Below, one piece after another: positions 9,808 through 20,915 of a DNA stretch of 60,000 nt. A program made the translations under genes and the position numbers. Numbering within the stretch: position 1 is the stretch's first letter; every line of letters begins with the position of its first letter. This DNA is from Mesostigma viride. Taxonomy: Eukaryota; Streptophyta; Mesostigmatophyceae; Mesostigmatales; Mesostigmataceae. The notes beneath the pieces were generated by a model. That model was not told the DNA's origin. It ran no database searches and worked only from the letters and a program-made list of their open reading frames with translations. The stretch is from positions 2,869,993 through 2,929,992 of the forward strand of contig RPFO01000154.1 of assembly GCA_009746045.1 (NCBI GenBank), given 5' to 3'.

Positions 9808-10461
9808 AGTTAGCATATTGGGGCACCAATGTGCTAGATGGATGCAGGTTGAGGAGACCTTTCCAACGCCGTGTCAACCGCCTAGAACAGACAAGGGACT
9901 AGAAAGTTATCAAGTCCCGAAGTACTGCCGACCGGTGGGCGAGGGCGGGGCACACTCAGGGCATAGTGGACAGGACACGTGGCAGGCCGTGCCTGCACAG
10001 GCTTAGCCTGTACTCTCACGTGACTGGGACACAGTGTACTGAGGGCTCAACGGTACTGTGGCTAGTAGAAGCCAGTAACCAGCCAGCAGGTCTGCAAGGA
10101 TGTAAGTCCTTGCAGGACTGTGGCAGGTCCTGTGCTGTCCTAGACACAGGATAGCCAGAGATTCCTGTATGCTGCCTGCAACAAGGATGCAGGGCAGCGA
10201 TACGAGGCTCTGGCAATGTAGCGTTGCCCAGCGTTGCTCATGACCGAGGAACAAGGATGGAACGAGGTTGCATATAGCTCGAGGCTCAACGAGGCAACGA
10301 GCGTCTTCACACACGAACCTTGGTCGTCACGACGAGTGGCGAGCCTATCGAGGGTCGTAGGCCTGGTGTGAGGATAAAGGTTGCTAGCCAGCAGCCTAGG
10401 GTCATTCCAGCCGGCAAGGACCAGGAGCTCACAAGCTCTGCTGACGAGTTGCTGCGCAAAT
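9808..10461 (+). repeat. 3' LTR of element A (654 bp)
   Basis: This is the second copy of 2076-2729, at a constant offset of 7732 bp with no difference noticed. It is followed by the target duplication ATGGA and the resumed gag frame of element B. An ATG within the LTR (10320) reads in frame into the B gag remainder, so LTR-initiated transcripts could express a fusion, but this is incidental to the insertion. Confidence 0.9.
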
Positions 10462-10466
10462 ATGGA

Positions 10467-11555
10467 CGCGATGGACGCGGTGACGGCCAGGCGCTGGGAG
10501 ACCAGGCTGCGCTGCCAGATGATCAGAGCCAAGGATCTCAGGGCGGTCAGAACGCGCCAGCTGCAGATCAAGCGGCACCTAAGCGGCCGACCGTGGCTGA
10601 GGGGTACGCGGTGCTAGGCCAGTTTCAGTCCATCAAGGACAATTGGCAGCCCCGGGACGCTGAGAGGATGTTAGAGGACATGAACTTGTACACGGACATC
10701 TACACCGGTGACAAGCTTCGCATCCTGGCGTCTAGTGCCTACATAAGGCAGTCGGCGAGGCGGCTGTTCAAGTTTGTTCGGGAGCGACACACGGCGGGAG
10801 ACACCTGGGCTGCGTTTATGACGCGACTCAAGTCGTTCCTGAGTGACAAGAGGACCATAGATGGGTCTCACCTGAAGCAAGAGTACCTGGACTACAAGCC
10901 CATCAAGGGGCAGCTAGTGGTCCACGCCTTTGAAGACTTCGTCAAGCTGAGGGAGGACGCCATGGCCAAAGGATTCTTCGTTGCAGATCGGATGGCCATG
11001 GGCGACTTTCTCAAGTCGCTGCAGCTGGATCCGGTCACCATGAATAATGTGACCATCCACATGCGACAGGTCCATGGCTGGGCAGCCATGACGGACCAGT
11101 TGTATGAGTGTTTCAGCGGCAAGTACGTAGGTGGTAAGCGCCCACGTCAAGGGGACGAGGAGGCAGCTGAACCTGCGGTTAAGTCCATGAGGGGATCGGG
11201 CCACGGGGGCCCAGCGTCCTCGAGAGGGCCTGAGACCTCTTCAAGGGGTCGAGGAAGGTCCAGGAGGGGGCGTGACAGAAGGGCTGGACGGGGGACACCG
11301 CCGAAGTCGGGGCATCCACAGTCCCAGTTTGACTTCAAGAGGGTGGGTGGTCCTCCCAAGGCTGGGCCCAGCAGTGGGACCTCACGGGACATCAGTCAGG
11401 TGGAATGTTATTTCTGCCAAGGGAAGGGTCACTTCAGAAATGAGTGTCCCTCGTACCTGAGGCAGGAAGGTCAGAGCCAGCCAGCTCAGGGTGGCAGCAA
11501 GGAGAAGGCTGGTCCATCCCAGGATAAGGGCAAGGGCAAGGCTGCTGATCATTGA
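10467..11555 (+). pseudogene. Main part of Gag of element B, CCHC zinc knuckle
   Basis: This continues the frame opened at 1986. The core resembles copia-type Gag (UBN2-like): RMLEDMNLYTDIYTG, DTWAAFMTRLKSFLS and a long helical region to about 11130. A basic Gly/Arg/Ser-rich linker follows, then the zinc knuckle CYFCQGKGHFRNEC (C-x2-C-x4-H-x4-C) near 11407-11448, and a Lys-rich tail. The total intact protein would be about 392 residues. It is the best preserved Gag of the three related elements and is broken only by the insertion of A. Confidence 0.85.
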
Positions 11556-11588
11556 CTTGAGCCTGCACACATCCCTGTACCCTGGAGG

Positions 11589-12512
11589 GTGCCCCCAGGG
11601 GTGTGTAATGTAGCTGCTAGTGACGGCAGTAAGGGGCAGCCCCATGCTCTAGTGACAGAGCCTATTGGACACGATGGGGCAAGCTTGGTTACCACAGAGA
11701 GTATGCCAGCTGTAGCTGCAGTGGTTACTCGCCAACGTGCCCGCCATGGCGGTGCTGAGCCTGAGGTAGGACCTGGTGATGTGGACCCAGGTGGATCTCA
11801 GAAGCATTCTGACCGTGCAGGACTGGCACAGGATGGTCAGGATGAGGATAGGGCTGGAGACAGTCTGACAGGCACGACCCTGGTGCCTCCTGTACATAAG
11901 GGATCTGTACATACCTTGAGTGCTGATAATGACAATAAAAGATTTTCTCTCTTGTATGACATTGCCTCAAGGTTGCATACCATGTTTGGCCATGCAGCTC
12001 AGTCTTTGCAAGTTGCTAGACGGCTGGGAGGAAGTGAGTTGTACTCCATCTGCCAACAGGTTGCTCAAGCTTGCAAGTGCAGGCTAGTTGCTAGAAAGCC
12101 CAAGCAGTCTCATGCCAGATCTCCTATTTTGCAGCCAGGCCATGTTCAGGTAGATATTCAGCGAATCAGGGGCTTGAAGCTGCTGGTGGCAGTGGACAGA
12201 TATACCAAGTACAAGACCCTAGAGATCATGCCTGACATGGAGAAGCCTACATTGATTGCTGCTCTGAAGTTGACAAGGAGCAGGTACCCTGGGTTGGAGT
12301 TGTTGCAGTGTGACATTCAGTTTGAGTGCTGTGAGAACCTGCCAGAGTTTCCAGAGTTGCTGATTACACCCAGGGAGAGCCACGGCCAGCAAGGGGTGGT
12401 GGAGAGAGCCATCCAAGAGATCAAGACTGTGCTGCTGGTGGAGAGGATTCCAAGGACGTCATCTGCCATTGTGACATCTGCATGGCTACGTTCTGTGGAG
12501 GATAGGGTGAAC
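11589..12512 (+). pseudogene. Pol of element B, truncated within integrase
   Basis: After a low-complexity linker the frame shows the integrase zinc region (RLHTMFGH...ACKC) and core: VDIQRIRG (Asp), LLQCDIQFEC (Asp) and HGQQGVVERAIQE (Glu), each aligning with pol of element A. Coding similarity stops at SVEDRVN (about 12512), where A continues with NHRVTYYYDG. The apparent stop falls in foreign sequence beginning AGTTAG, the presumed start of element C. There is no protease, RT or RNase H. Confidence 0.8.
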
Positions 12513-13014
12513 AGTTAGATGAGATGCTTAGGCTGACACACGGATTTCCGGCCTGCGCGCCGCGTATTGCCTACCGCGGCTGAGCGGGACACCTCAGCAC
12601 TGTACGGCAGGTCGTACGGTACTGAGGTGTCATGTGGACTGGTGTGCGGTTAGCGCCAGACTGTGACTAGGCTCTAGCTCGACCCGCCAGATCCGGGTTA
12701 TCCGGGTCTGACGGGCCGAGTGTAGTTGATGCTAGTGACGTGGTCGCATGGCATTGCAGTGTACAGTTGTCCACTGGTAGGTGCTGCAGGTAGCACCGCC
12801 ATAGGCATAATATAGGCGTAGCACTGGGGAGTGCCGCAGCACCCGAGTTTGCCCAGACGTTCCATTCTGAGCCCTCAAGCTTACACTACTCTCATTGTAT
12901 TATTGCTAATACAACCATCGTTCCCTTTCAGCTTTCGGCAGTTGTCCATCGTCGTTAGACTCGTTCCAACTTGGACTGAAAAGCTTTTTATTTTTTTTCC
13001 GAAAAAAACAAAAT
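12513..13014 (+). repeat. Presumed 5' LTR and leader of element C
   Basis: The sequence starts AGTTAG, like the LTR of element A, exactly where element B pol is cut. It contains two hairpins: GACACCTCAG...CTGAGGTGTC (about 12588-12631) and CCCGCCAGA...TCTGACGGG (about 12680-12716). A matching 3' LTR was not found after 19690, so both the LTR status and its right end are inferred. Confidence 0.45.
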
Positions 13015-14302
13015 ATGGCTTCCAACAACGGCAACGACAACAACAAGAAGGCGGGGAAGGCGCCTGCCAGGCGCGTATCCCCCCGACTCTCGCCGGAGGG
13101 CACGCCCTCCGCCAACGATGCAGCGAGGGTGACGCCTAGCGTCACCTTCCGCACGGTGGTCGCCGACCACCCCAGGCGTCGGACCCCGCAGGTGGGGACC
13201 GGCGCCCGGGGGATGGCGAGCGGACGTCCGTTTGCCACTGGCGGTTCGTCCGCCATGGCACCCGGGGGGCAGGTCCCCCGGGCACGTAATTCCCCCGTCG
13301 CAGGTGATGGGGGTCGTGAACGGAGTGACTCCTCGGAAGAGGACGGGGAGGTGCCGCCTGCGAGGCCACGGCCTTCGCTCGAGATTTCTTCACAGACGCC
13401 AGCGACGTCTGGTAATCTCTCGGTGGGCCGACAGATGGCCATCATGGACATCGACCGGTATGGTGCGCATGTTCCGCCGCCTGTTGAGTTCGGGCGCTTA
13501 CCGCATCTTCTCCCCATCGGGGAAGATGACATCCCAGCGTTCATTTCGGTGAACGGCTGGATCATTCATCAGCGTTTTCAGCTGACGGCAGATGAGCCGA
13601 TACATGCGATCGAGGTTCATCGGACGCAAACGACGATCGAGGGTCGTCTGCGGATGCAGTTCCACCTGATCCAGGTGGCAGTTTGGCTGTGGTGTTTCGC
13701 CAATCGGCCGAGGCGCAATCCAGGCACAGTGGATCAGTGGGCGTCCAGGCAGCGTCAGAGAGAGGCGCTGCGCGTGGTCGCCAGGCAGGAGATCTCGCTG
13801 ACTCCGTTGGCGCCGTGGCCCCAAGTCACGCCAGTTGGCTGGGGCCCGGAGAGGCGTGAGGCGGCTGCGATGCCGCCTGCGCCGGAGCGCGGGGCGGCAG
13901 TCGCCCCTATCACGCCCACGGGTGGTGAAACCACCCAGGACCCTCTGGCAGGTCAGAGGGTCCAACCTCAGCAGCGGGCTCCCCCGCCCAGCGTGGGGGG
14001 CCAGGTGGCTGAGGAGGCCACCGGGGTTGCAGGGACCCCGGCGGCGACGCCAGCTCCCGGGGTCGCAGGGACCCCGGCAGCGACGGCGGCCCGCGCCTCC
14101 GGCGCAGGCGGGGGAGGTAACTCCCATGGAGGGTGTCACTGGCACCTCCAGCGGCTCTGGGGGGCAGGCCCCCTCTAGTCGCAACAGGGACAAGGCCCTG
14201 GCTGGGCCGGAGGGACCTCAGGGTCCCACCTGGGCAGGGCAGCAGCCGGCACGGCTGGACGGCGATCTGGAAGGTCGGGACTTCATCACACGTACTGAAT
14301 GA
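13015..14302 (+). pseudogene. ORF1 of element C, unknown function
   Basis: The ATG at 13015 opens a 387-residue frame (MASNNGNDNNKKAGKAP...) of basic, Pro/Gly/Ser-rich sequence. It has a more ordered middle (about residues 140-250: GRQMAIMDIDRYGAHV, FISVNGWIIHQRFQL) and a repetitive tail containing GVAGTPAAT twice. Near 14100-14300 coding character passes to other frames. It occupies the position of ORF1 in elements A and B. A T-rich stretch ending in an A-run (TTTTTTTTCCGAAAAAAAC) lies directly before the start. Confidence 0.5.
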
Positions 14303-15574
14303 TGAGTCTGTGTGGCGGGCCATTCAGGCTGCCACAGCCTCCTTCCGTGGGCTGGCCGACAGGAGCCAGCAGATGCACGTCGCGGAGGCGGGCAGCCTGG
14401 TGTGTGCGATTATCACGCACATCCTGGGCTTGCCCAACCTCCAAGCGGGCACACGCAGGGTGTGCGACGACTTGCTGCCTGCCCTGCAGGCCCTCCTCTC
14501 AGGAAGGAGGGTGCAGGGTAACAGGGTTCGCCTGGTGCGACTCCTGGAGCTCCTGCACAATGCCATCCTGTCAGGGGCGGGTAGGTGGTTGCCTACCTGG
14601 CTGCATCATGATTTTACTAACCCTACTGACGATGACGTGTCTCTCTCTCCCACCTTCCATGACTGGGAGGAGGCCCGCAGCAGGAGGCGGGAAGTCACAC
14701 ATACTCACACCCCCACCCAGCACACCCCTATGTTGCCTACCCATCCTACACAGCCCATGCTTGCCTCTCCTGCTCAGCTCACTCAGATAGCACCTCCCTC
14801 TCAGCATGTCTCTCCTGTGAATGCTGCAGCAGCAACACCATCTCCTCCCTCACCCCCTGCATCCCCCTCCAGGTGGCCCACATACAATGAAAACCGTCCT
14901 GTGGATAGGATTAATGTCAGGGGGCTGCCTGAGGGGTATACTAGGGAGCAGGGGAATCATGCACTTCTCTCTCTTCAGCTGGCTAGGGAGGAACTGAATG
15001 TCAAGAATTGGTTTGGATCTCTCATGCAGGGGGATTTCTACCATCAGTCCTCCTCTCAGATTCAGAATCTCATCCTTGTCTTCCAGCGTAGGTATCCCAA
15101 GTGGCAGGACACGCAGGCTAGGGCAGTTTGGGAGGCCTTCATGAAGGAGCTAACTGACCTCCTCTCCACCCCCTCATCTGTGGACATATATGGGGCATTC
15201 AGGTGGGTAGAGGAATACAGGGTCACCTCCGTAGACTATGTGGCTGAAACCAAGAAATATGAGCTAGCCATCAAAGCACGTCCTGATGTCCAGCAGCTAG
15301 ATCACAAGTTCTTGCTGCGTTCCTTCCTTGAGAAACTCAAACTTGACAAAAACACCTACGCTATGCTTGCAACAGGAATGGCAAAGTACTGGGAGGACAT
15401 GAAGGAGGCATTGGATTATATCAAGCTGGCCCTGGCCCCACTAAGCCAGGGGGCCATGGGCACCTCTGTAAAGAGGGTCAGGGGAGAGGATAGGGAGGAG
15501 GAGGACAGGGAGAGGGAAGACAGGAGCAAGAGACCTGTAACCATGGCAGAGGTGAAGTCCCTGCTGGGACAGCT

Positions 15575-15655
15575 GTTAAGGGCAAGGGCAAGGGCAAGGG
15601 CAAGGGCAAGGGCAAGGGCAAGGGCAGGGGCTGGGGCAAGGGCAAGGGTAAGGGG
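15575..15655 (+). repeat. GGGCAA hexanucleotide repeat encoding Gly-Lys
   Basis: About ten units of GGCAAG lie just before the AAC repeat. In the frame of the downstream zinc knuckles they encode (Gly-Lys)n, a basic tail typical of nucleocapsid proteins; in the frame of the upstream Gag core they encode (Ala-Arg)n. Confidence 0.8.
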
Positions 15656-15693
15656 CAGTCTCCCTCCAAGGGGGGCAGCTCCAGCAACAAGAA

Positions 15694-15921
<228 letters not shown>

Positions 15922-15967
15922 GCAGGACAAGGAGGACAAGTCTTCTCAGCGGTGCACCCGCTGTGGC

Positions 15968-17455
15968 ATGAAGTACCACCTGCGGCCCACCTGCCGCAAG
16001 AACGTGGACGAGCTGGGGCGTTTGGACGTCCTGTGCCACAAGTGCCACGGGCCGCCCCACGGTGACCCCAAGGACTGCAAGCGGCCTCCTTACGGCAAGA
16101 AGTGTGAGTCTCTCTCTCATGCTGGCTTGACTGTGCCTGCTTCACCTCTTTCATCTGCATGCCCCACTGTCAGAGCAGTGAGCAGTTCTGGAAAGGTGCT
16201 ACAGCTGGTTTCAGAAGATTATGTCTCTAAACCAACCTTCACATCTATGGTTCCCAAGGTGTGCAGATTGTCCCCCTCAGAGGATGCTCATATCAGTATA
16301 CAGGAGCTTGCTTTGCAGTTGCACTTCCTTTATGGGCATGAAGTGAGTGCAGAGGTGGTGGCAGCAGCAATAGGGGGGGCAGCACTCAGACGTGCATGCC
16401 AGGTGGTCAGATCCCACTGCCAGCATTGTCAGTTCAATGCACCCAAACCCCCTAAGTGGCATGTAGCTACCCCACCTAAGTGCAAGGGCAGGGTGGTAGG
16501 AGATGTCTTTCATATAAAAGGACAATCTTACTTGGCACTTAAAGACGCATGGTACACAACCATTGAACCGTATCGCATGGTCACGGTACACAACCATTGA
16601 ACCATTACCTGGAATGGACAAAACACAGTTGCTCAGGGCTCTCTTGATTGCTCAGGCCAGGTACTACCCTGTGGAGGCATTGTTACTGGATCAACAGTTC
16701 ACGTGTCTTGCCAATGAACCAGGGTGTGAGGCTATTGATCTGGCTGGGCTAGAAGATCATGAGAGGCAAGGCATTATTGAAAGGGCCATCAGGTCCATTA
16801 AAACCCTTGTAGCCAAGGAAGATGGTAATCTGCTGGCTGACAGTGGGTCATATGCTGACAGAGCTCTGTGGTCCACCAGGCTGTGCCAAGTCCTCAACAG
16901 GAGGCCACTCATGAAAACCCCACAAGGGGTGATCATTACACCAGATCTGATGGATTGCATGCAGGCATTTATCCACCTGAGGTACTCGCCCTATACAACG
17001 CACAGCGAGCACATACAGCTAGCAGGTTAGCTGTCAAGGATGCAAAGCATCCACGTCCCACCTTCAGAGAAGGGGACCAGGTCCTATTCTACAAGGAGTC
17101 GGGACTAGGCAAGGTGGGTACCTGGCATGGGCCAGCCACCATCCTAAAGTTTAATACCACTGGCAGGACAGTGTTGGTTAAACACAATGACACGGGAAAG
17201 ATTCACAGGTGTTCACCTCACAGGATGAAATTGTATTTTCCAACTGTGTCAGACGTGGCAGAGGAGGAAGAGCTGTTGGCCGACAGCCCTGTACAGTTAC
17301 CTGGCATCCCAGCGTTGCCCAGTGAGTGGTTGTTTGGAACACCCACTGGTGAGTGTGAGAGCCACACCCACTGTGACACCAAGGTCACCCTTGATGATTG
17401 TAAGCAGTCACTGCAGGCTTGGCCCCCTGCAGCAGAGGGTTACAATGGCAGGTGA
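15968..17455 (+). pseudogene. Integrase of element C, in three frames
   Basis: 15968-16600 carries the zinc region (LHFLYGHE...CQHC) and the first part of the core. A 16-bp segment ACACAACCATTGAACC is duplicated at about 16556 and 16592 and shifts the frame. 16563-17030 continues the core with LLLDQQFTC (Asp) and HERQGIIERAIRS (Glu). A further shift at about 17000 leads into the C-terminal domain (FREGDQVLFYKESGLGKVG, HRCSPHRMKLY). All parts align with pol of element A. The protein is clearly inactive as encoded. Confidence 0.75.
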
Positions 17456-17918
17456 GCAGCAACCTCTCACCTCTTCAATTGTGCACACAGCTCAGCCACT
17501 AGCTGTATCTTCCAAACGCAGCCTAGCAGAAGCTGTTCGCATTTTACAATCAGCTCATAGAGCTAAAGCTCAAACTGCTGCAGGATCAGCTAAGGTGGGG
17601 AAGGTTGGGCAGAATGACAATAGCCCATTTACGGTTGCAGTGGACACACAAGCCCAGGTCAGCATTATCAGTGCCCTGGCTGTGCCCCATATGCCTTTGG
17701 AACCTTCACCCTGGCACCATGTGGCTGATTTCTCAGGGCAGTCATCCCTCAAGGTACAAGGTCAGGTCATGTTGACTATACTTGGTATCCCCACACCTTT
17801 TCAGGTATTGGAAGGTTATAAAGGGAATGCTTTGTTGGGGGATCCTTTTCTCTCTTACCCTGGTGTCATTATTCCAGTGATAGACTATCCATCCAGGACC
17901 TGGGTGGTGTTGATCTGA
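17448..17918 (+). pseudogene. Retropepsin-like domain of element C, between integrase and RT
   Basis: The domain has FTVAVDTQAQVSII and, about 60 residues on, ILGIPTPFQVLEG and ALLGDPFL. These correspond to the retropepsin signature (hydrophobic-Asp-Thr-Gly-Ala...Val-Ser-Ile) and its C-terminal ILG motif, except that Gln replaces the catalytic-loop Gly. Element A has VDTNSQVSIL and AILGQNFL at the same relative position. Stretch 17919-18120 links it to RT without a clean frame. Confidence 0.65.
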
Positions 17919-18120
17919 ATCATTTCAAAATTTCCCTTCAAAAACTTCTTAACACCAACATTGCTTCTGTAAAATTTGCTACCCCCAAGTATGCCCCAGG
18001 GCAAGAACCTTGTGTGGCAGACTTGGTTCATAACCAAAAACTTCATCCCACCTCCTTTGGATTGGGCAAGCATGATGTGGCTAAAATGTCTCCTCTTTCT
18101 TATGAACAGATAGAGCAAGA

Positions 18121-19689
18121 TTGTCGCACACACATAGGTTCCTAAAATGGGTGGAGGCCTTCAACAAGGCCAGGGAAGAATGGGTAGTGCCAGATCCTCT
18201 TAGCCCCTCTCACACTCCACCTGTCACACCTATTGACAAAAAGCCTGCAGGGTGCAAGCACTTGCGCCTGAAGTTTGTGTGTAAACATAAGCCAGCAGCA
18301 GATGGGTCAGTCATTTTCCATGCTAGACCTTGTGTGACAGAGTTCAAGGGCACCACTGATCTGACAGAGGCAGAGTTGTACACACCAGGCATTCAGCAGA
18401 CCTCTCTTAAAATCTTGCTGTCTGTCTTTGTGGGTCATCTCAATGACGGGGATGACTATGTATGTAAGGCTACAGACATTAAAAGGGCTTTCCTGAAAGG
18501 CTCACCTGAGATAGCACAACAAGTGTGGCATGGTCAGGTGTATGTAGTCTCCACTCCCAGAGTTTGGGCAAAACACATCCCTCAGCAGTACCTGAAAGCT
18601 AACATAGGTGTTGAAGGGCTGCAATCAGCTCCTCGCATTTTCAGGATGTCAGCTCAGGCTGTGTTTGAAAAGCTAGGGGCTAGATATGATGACATAGACC
18701 CTTGCTTCTTTGTGGTCCCACACCCTCATGGCATACTCACCTTTGTGTGGCATGGGGATGATCAGTTGATTGCTGGGCCAAGGCGTGCTGTAGATGATTT
18801 TATACAACAAGTGTCTCAGCATTTTGAAATCGGCAAGCAAGTAGAGCTGGGCACCACTGCCATAAAATTTTGTGGCACAATGTTACAACTCCAGCAGCAT
18901 CAAAACCAGTGGGTGTGTGCACTTTACACTCCCAATGATTACATGCACAGCTGCTTGGAGGTTTTGCAAACCAAAATCAAACCTGGAGCCTGTCCCACCA
19001 TTAGAGGCAAGCTGGGGTGGTTGTGCTCAACTTGTGCACCTCACCTGGCTGTGGTTAGCAGAGTTGATGATGAGGTCTTGATGCAAGTAGGTCACAAAGC
19101 CATCACCAAAACTCTCCAGGAAGGCCCTCCCCTTATCTTGCACTCCTTGGATCTCCACAAAACCATTCACATTCAAGCTATGATGGATAGTTCCATGGAG
19201 TCCAGGCAGATTACCAAGTTGCAGGCAAGGGAGTCAGGCTTGTATTTTGTGCAGAATGATGATGCACCCTTGTCTCTCATTTCATGGTACAGCCGGTTGC
19301 ATAGACGCAAGGCTGTCAGCAGCAATGCTGCTGAGTGCAGGGCAGTGGTGTCAGCAGTGCTTCATGCCAGGTACTTGAATCATGTGCTGGTTTGGTTGCA
19401 GATGCAAGCAGGCAGCAATGCTGGGGTGGTGGCACACTTGCTCACTGACAGTCAGTCAGTCCTCAGTTTCCTTGCTAACCCCTATGCTGTGCACACTGAT
19501 CTTGACTGGGTGGTCCTTAAACAGGAGTCCACCTACTGGGAGTCCACCCGTCACGTGGAGGACAAACACAACGCTGCTGATGCACTCACTAAAGTGCCTC
19601 AGCAGGCAGCTGAACAATATCAGCTGTTGTACCACTTGATGAACCCCTATGGCAAGCAGGCAACCCTGCCCCATCGGGGGGACGCCTAG
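18121..19689 (+). CDS. Reverse transcriptase and RNase H of element C
   Basis: The 522-residue frame covers copia-type RT: KHLRLKFVCKHKPAADG, ATDIKRAFLKG (first catalytic Asp), GVEGLQSAPRIF, DPCFFVV, FVWHGDDQLI (active-site pair, HGDD in place of YVDD) and IKFCGTMLQL. It is followed by RNase H with MMDSSMES (Asp), NAAECRAVV (Glu), LLTDSQSV (Asp) and DKHNAADALTK (Asp). All RNase H catalytic residues are present. The N-terminus is cut by a frame break, so no independent start is implied. It aligns throughout with the RT of element A. Confidence 0.85.
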   Translation: MSHTHRFLKWVEAFNKAREEWVVPDPLSPSHTPPVTPIDKKPAGCKHLRLKFVCKHKPAADGSVIFHARPCVTEFKGTTDLTEAELYTPGIQQTSLKILLSVFVGHLNDGDDYVCKATDIKRAFLKGSPEIAQQVWHGQVYVVSTPRVWAKHIPQQYLKANIGVEGLQSAPRIFRMSAQAVFEKLGARYDDIDPCFFVVPHPHGILTFVWHGDDQLIAGPRRAVDDFIQQVSQHFEIGKQVELGTTAIKFCGTMLQLQQHQNQWVCALYTPNDYMHSCLEVLQTKIKPGACPTIRGKLGWLCSTCAPHLAVVSRVDDEVLMQVGHKAITKTLQEGPPLILHSLDLHKTIHIQAMMDSSMESRQITKLQARESGLYFVQNDDAPLSLISWYSRLHRRKAVSSNAAECRAVVSAVLHARYLNHVLVWLQMQAGSNAGVVAHLLTDSQSVLSFLANPYAVHTDLDWVVLKQESTYWESTRHVEDKHNAADALTKVPQQAAEQYQLLYHLMNPYGKQATLPHRGDA

Positions 19690-20127
19690 CAGGGTCCTGT
19701 TCACCAGGGCCGCCTAGGTAACCCAGTACCCCTTGGGCAGGTCCAAGGGGTAGGTTGTGGCTTCCAGCAAGGGGGTTGGTTGGAGTCTGTTTTCATGCAT
19801 CTGCGTGCCCTATGCCAATAAAATCTGTTTTGATTTTTTCAACACCATGGAATTTCGTTATGCCCACCTTTCATCGGTGGGCAGGGGATGTATCTCACAC
19901 CTTTTTTTTTCTCCACTAGGGTTGTATGCCTTGGTGGATTGGCCTTGAGCTCAGTGGCTCAGGTGGCAGCCTCCCATTCAAGTGGAGGGTCAAAGCTCCC
20001 TTGACAGGTGGTTACCCAGGACCCCAGTTCACTGTGGATCTCCTGGGCCATCTGGCCTCACTGTTCAGTGGCAGTAAAGGCATGGGTGCTGTCATGTTGT
20101 CTAGTACAACGTGCTCACTGGCCCAGG

Positions 20128-20336
20128 TGCAGGATGAAATATTCCTGTCACCTGTCACCAGGACTTCCGCCACCACTGTGCAGGGCAGGGGTGGCTGGTC
20201 CTCACACGTTGTGCAGGTGCAACGTGGACAGGTCCAGGATGTCATAGTCCTGTCACTTGTCACTAGGACTTCAGCCCCCTCTGTGCAGGGCAGGGGTGGC
20301 TGGTCCTCACATGTTGTGCAGGTGCAACATGGACAG
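20128..20336 (+). repeat. Tandem duplication (about 103 bp x 2) in the 3' region of element C
   Basis: Two adjacent units share GCAGGGCAGGGGTGGCTGG, then TCCTCACA(C/T)GTTGTGCAGG, and end GTGCAAC(G/A)TGGACAG. They lie about 440-650 bp after the RNase H stop. The remainder of 19690-20436 is non-coding 3' sequence with AATAAA near 19817 and 20347. Confidence 0.75.
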
Positions 20337-20436
20337 GGCAGGGTGCAATAAACCTGTCTCCTGTCACTCCTCAGGTTGCAGGTAACCTGAGCTCAGTTGA
20401 CCCAGCCTGGCTGGGTATTTTTTCTCTGAGTGGACC

Positions 20437-20914
20437 TGCGCAGGATGTAAGAATATGCGTTAACTTTAGCTAAAAGGTTTGCGCATAAAAAGTATAAGCG
20501 TTAGCTTGTACAACTTAGAGCCAGCGCGGCGCGGATGTCATGGCTTCGAAACCTCGTGGGGACAGTGCCGAGTAGGGATTATTTGGGGGGATCCGCCGGG
20601 GCACCGGTCGGACCTAATTAATCGCCTCGCGAGGTAGATATCGGACCTACCCGGGATTTAATATCGAATCAGTTATTCGATCTCGAATTAGTAATTCGAT
20701 GCGGAAGTAAACCCTAGTTAGGGAGCCGCTTAATATTTCGCCCCAACGCGCAAGGTTTTAAGTTGTACAAGCTAACGCTTATACTTTTTATGCGCAAACC
20801 TTTTAGCTAAGGTTAACGCATATTCTTACATCCTGCGCAGGATGTAAGACTATGCGTTAACCTTGGTAAAAAGGTTTGCGCATAAAAAGTATAAGCATTA
20901 GCTTGTACGACTCA
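20437..20914. repeat. Foldback (MITE-like) repeat cluster, first locus
   Basis: A unit of about 403 bp (20437-20839) has long inverted ends: TGCGCAGGATGTAAGAATATGC at the left and its complement at the right, each running about 75 bp to TTGTACAACTTA. The core holds palindromes of ATTCGAT type and TTCGAAACC. A third arm (20833-20914) overlaps the right end and abuts a gypsy fragment. The same family occurs at 52400-53075 with its core in the opposite orientation. No ORF is present. Confidence 0.8.
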
Positions 20915-20915
20915 C

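Larger units (their letters stand above)
2076..10461 (+). mobile_element. Copia-like LTR retrotransposon A, full length, nested in gag of B
   Basis: The 8386-bp element is bounded by 654-bp direct repeats (2076-2729 and 9808-10461) that look identical by eye, flanked by ATGGA, with a purine-rich tract just before the 3' LTR. Internal order is ORF1 (2753-3884), Gag with a CCHC knuckle (to 5277), integrase, retropepsin-like domain, reverse transcriptase and RNase H (5284-8870). ORF1, gag and the RT/RNase H junction each contain frame breaks. Identical LTRs imply a recent insertion, so the breaks predate mobilisation (movement in trans) or are consensus errors. Confidence 0.9.
959..12512 (+). 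mobile_element. Copia-like retroelement B, truncated and split by element A
   Basis: Element B consists of an upstream ORF1 (959-1864), a gag gene starting at 1986, and an integrase-encoding pol start (11589-12512). Gag is interrupted after codon 30 by element A (2076-10461) and resumes in frame at 10467. Pol ends abruptly inside the integrase region, where a sequence beginning AGTTAG (element C) takes over, so protease, RT and RNase H are missing. The 5' LTR was not delimited and may lie before 959 or outside the window. B is the oldest layer of the nest. Confidence 0.7.
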
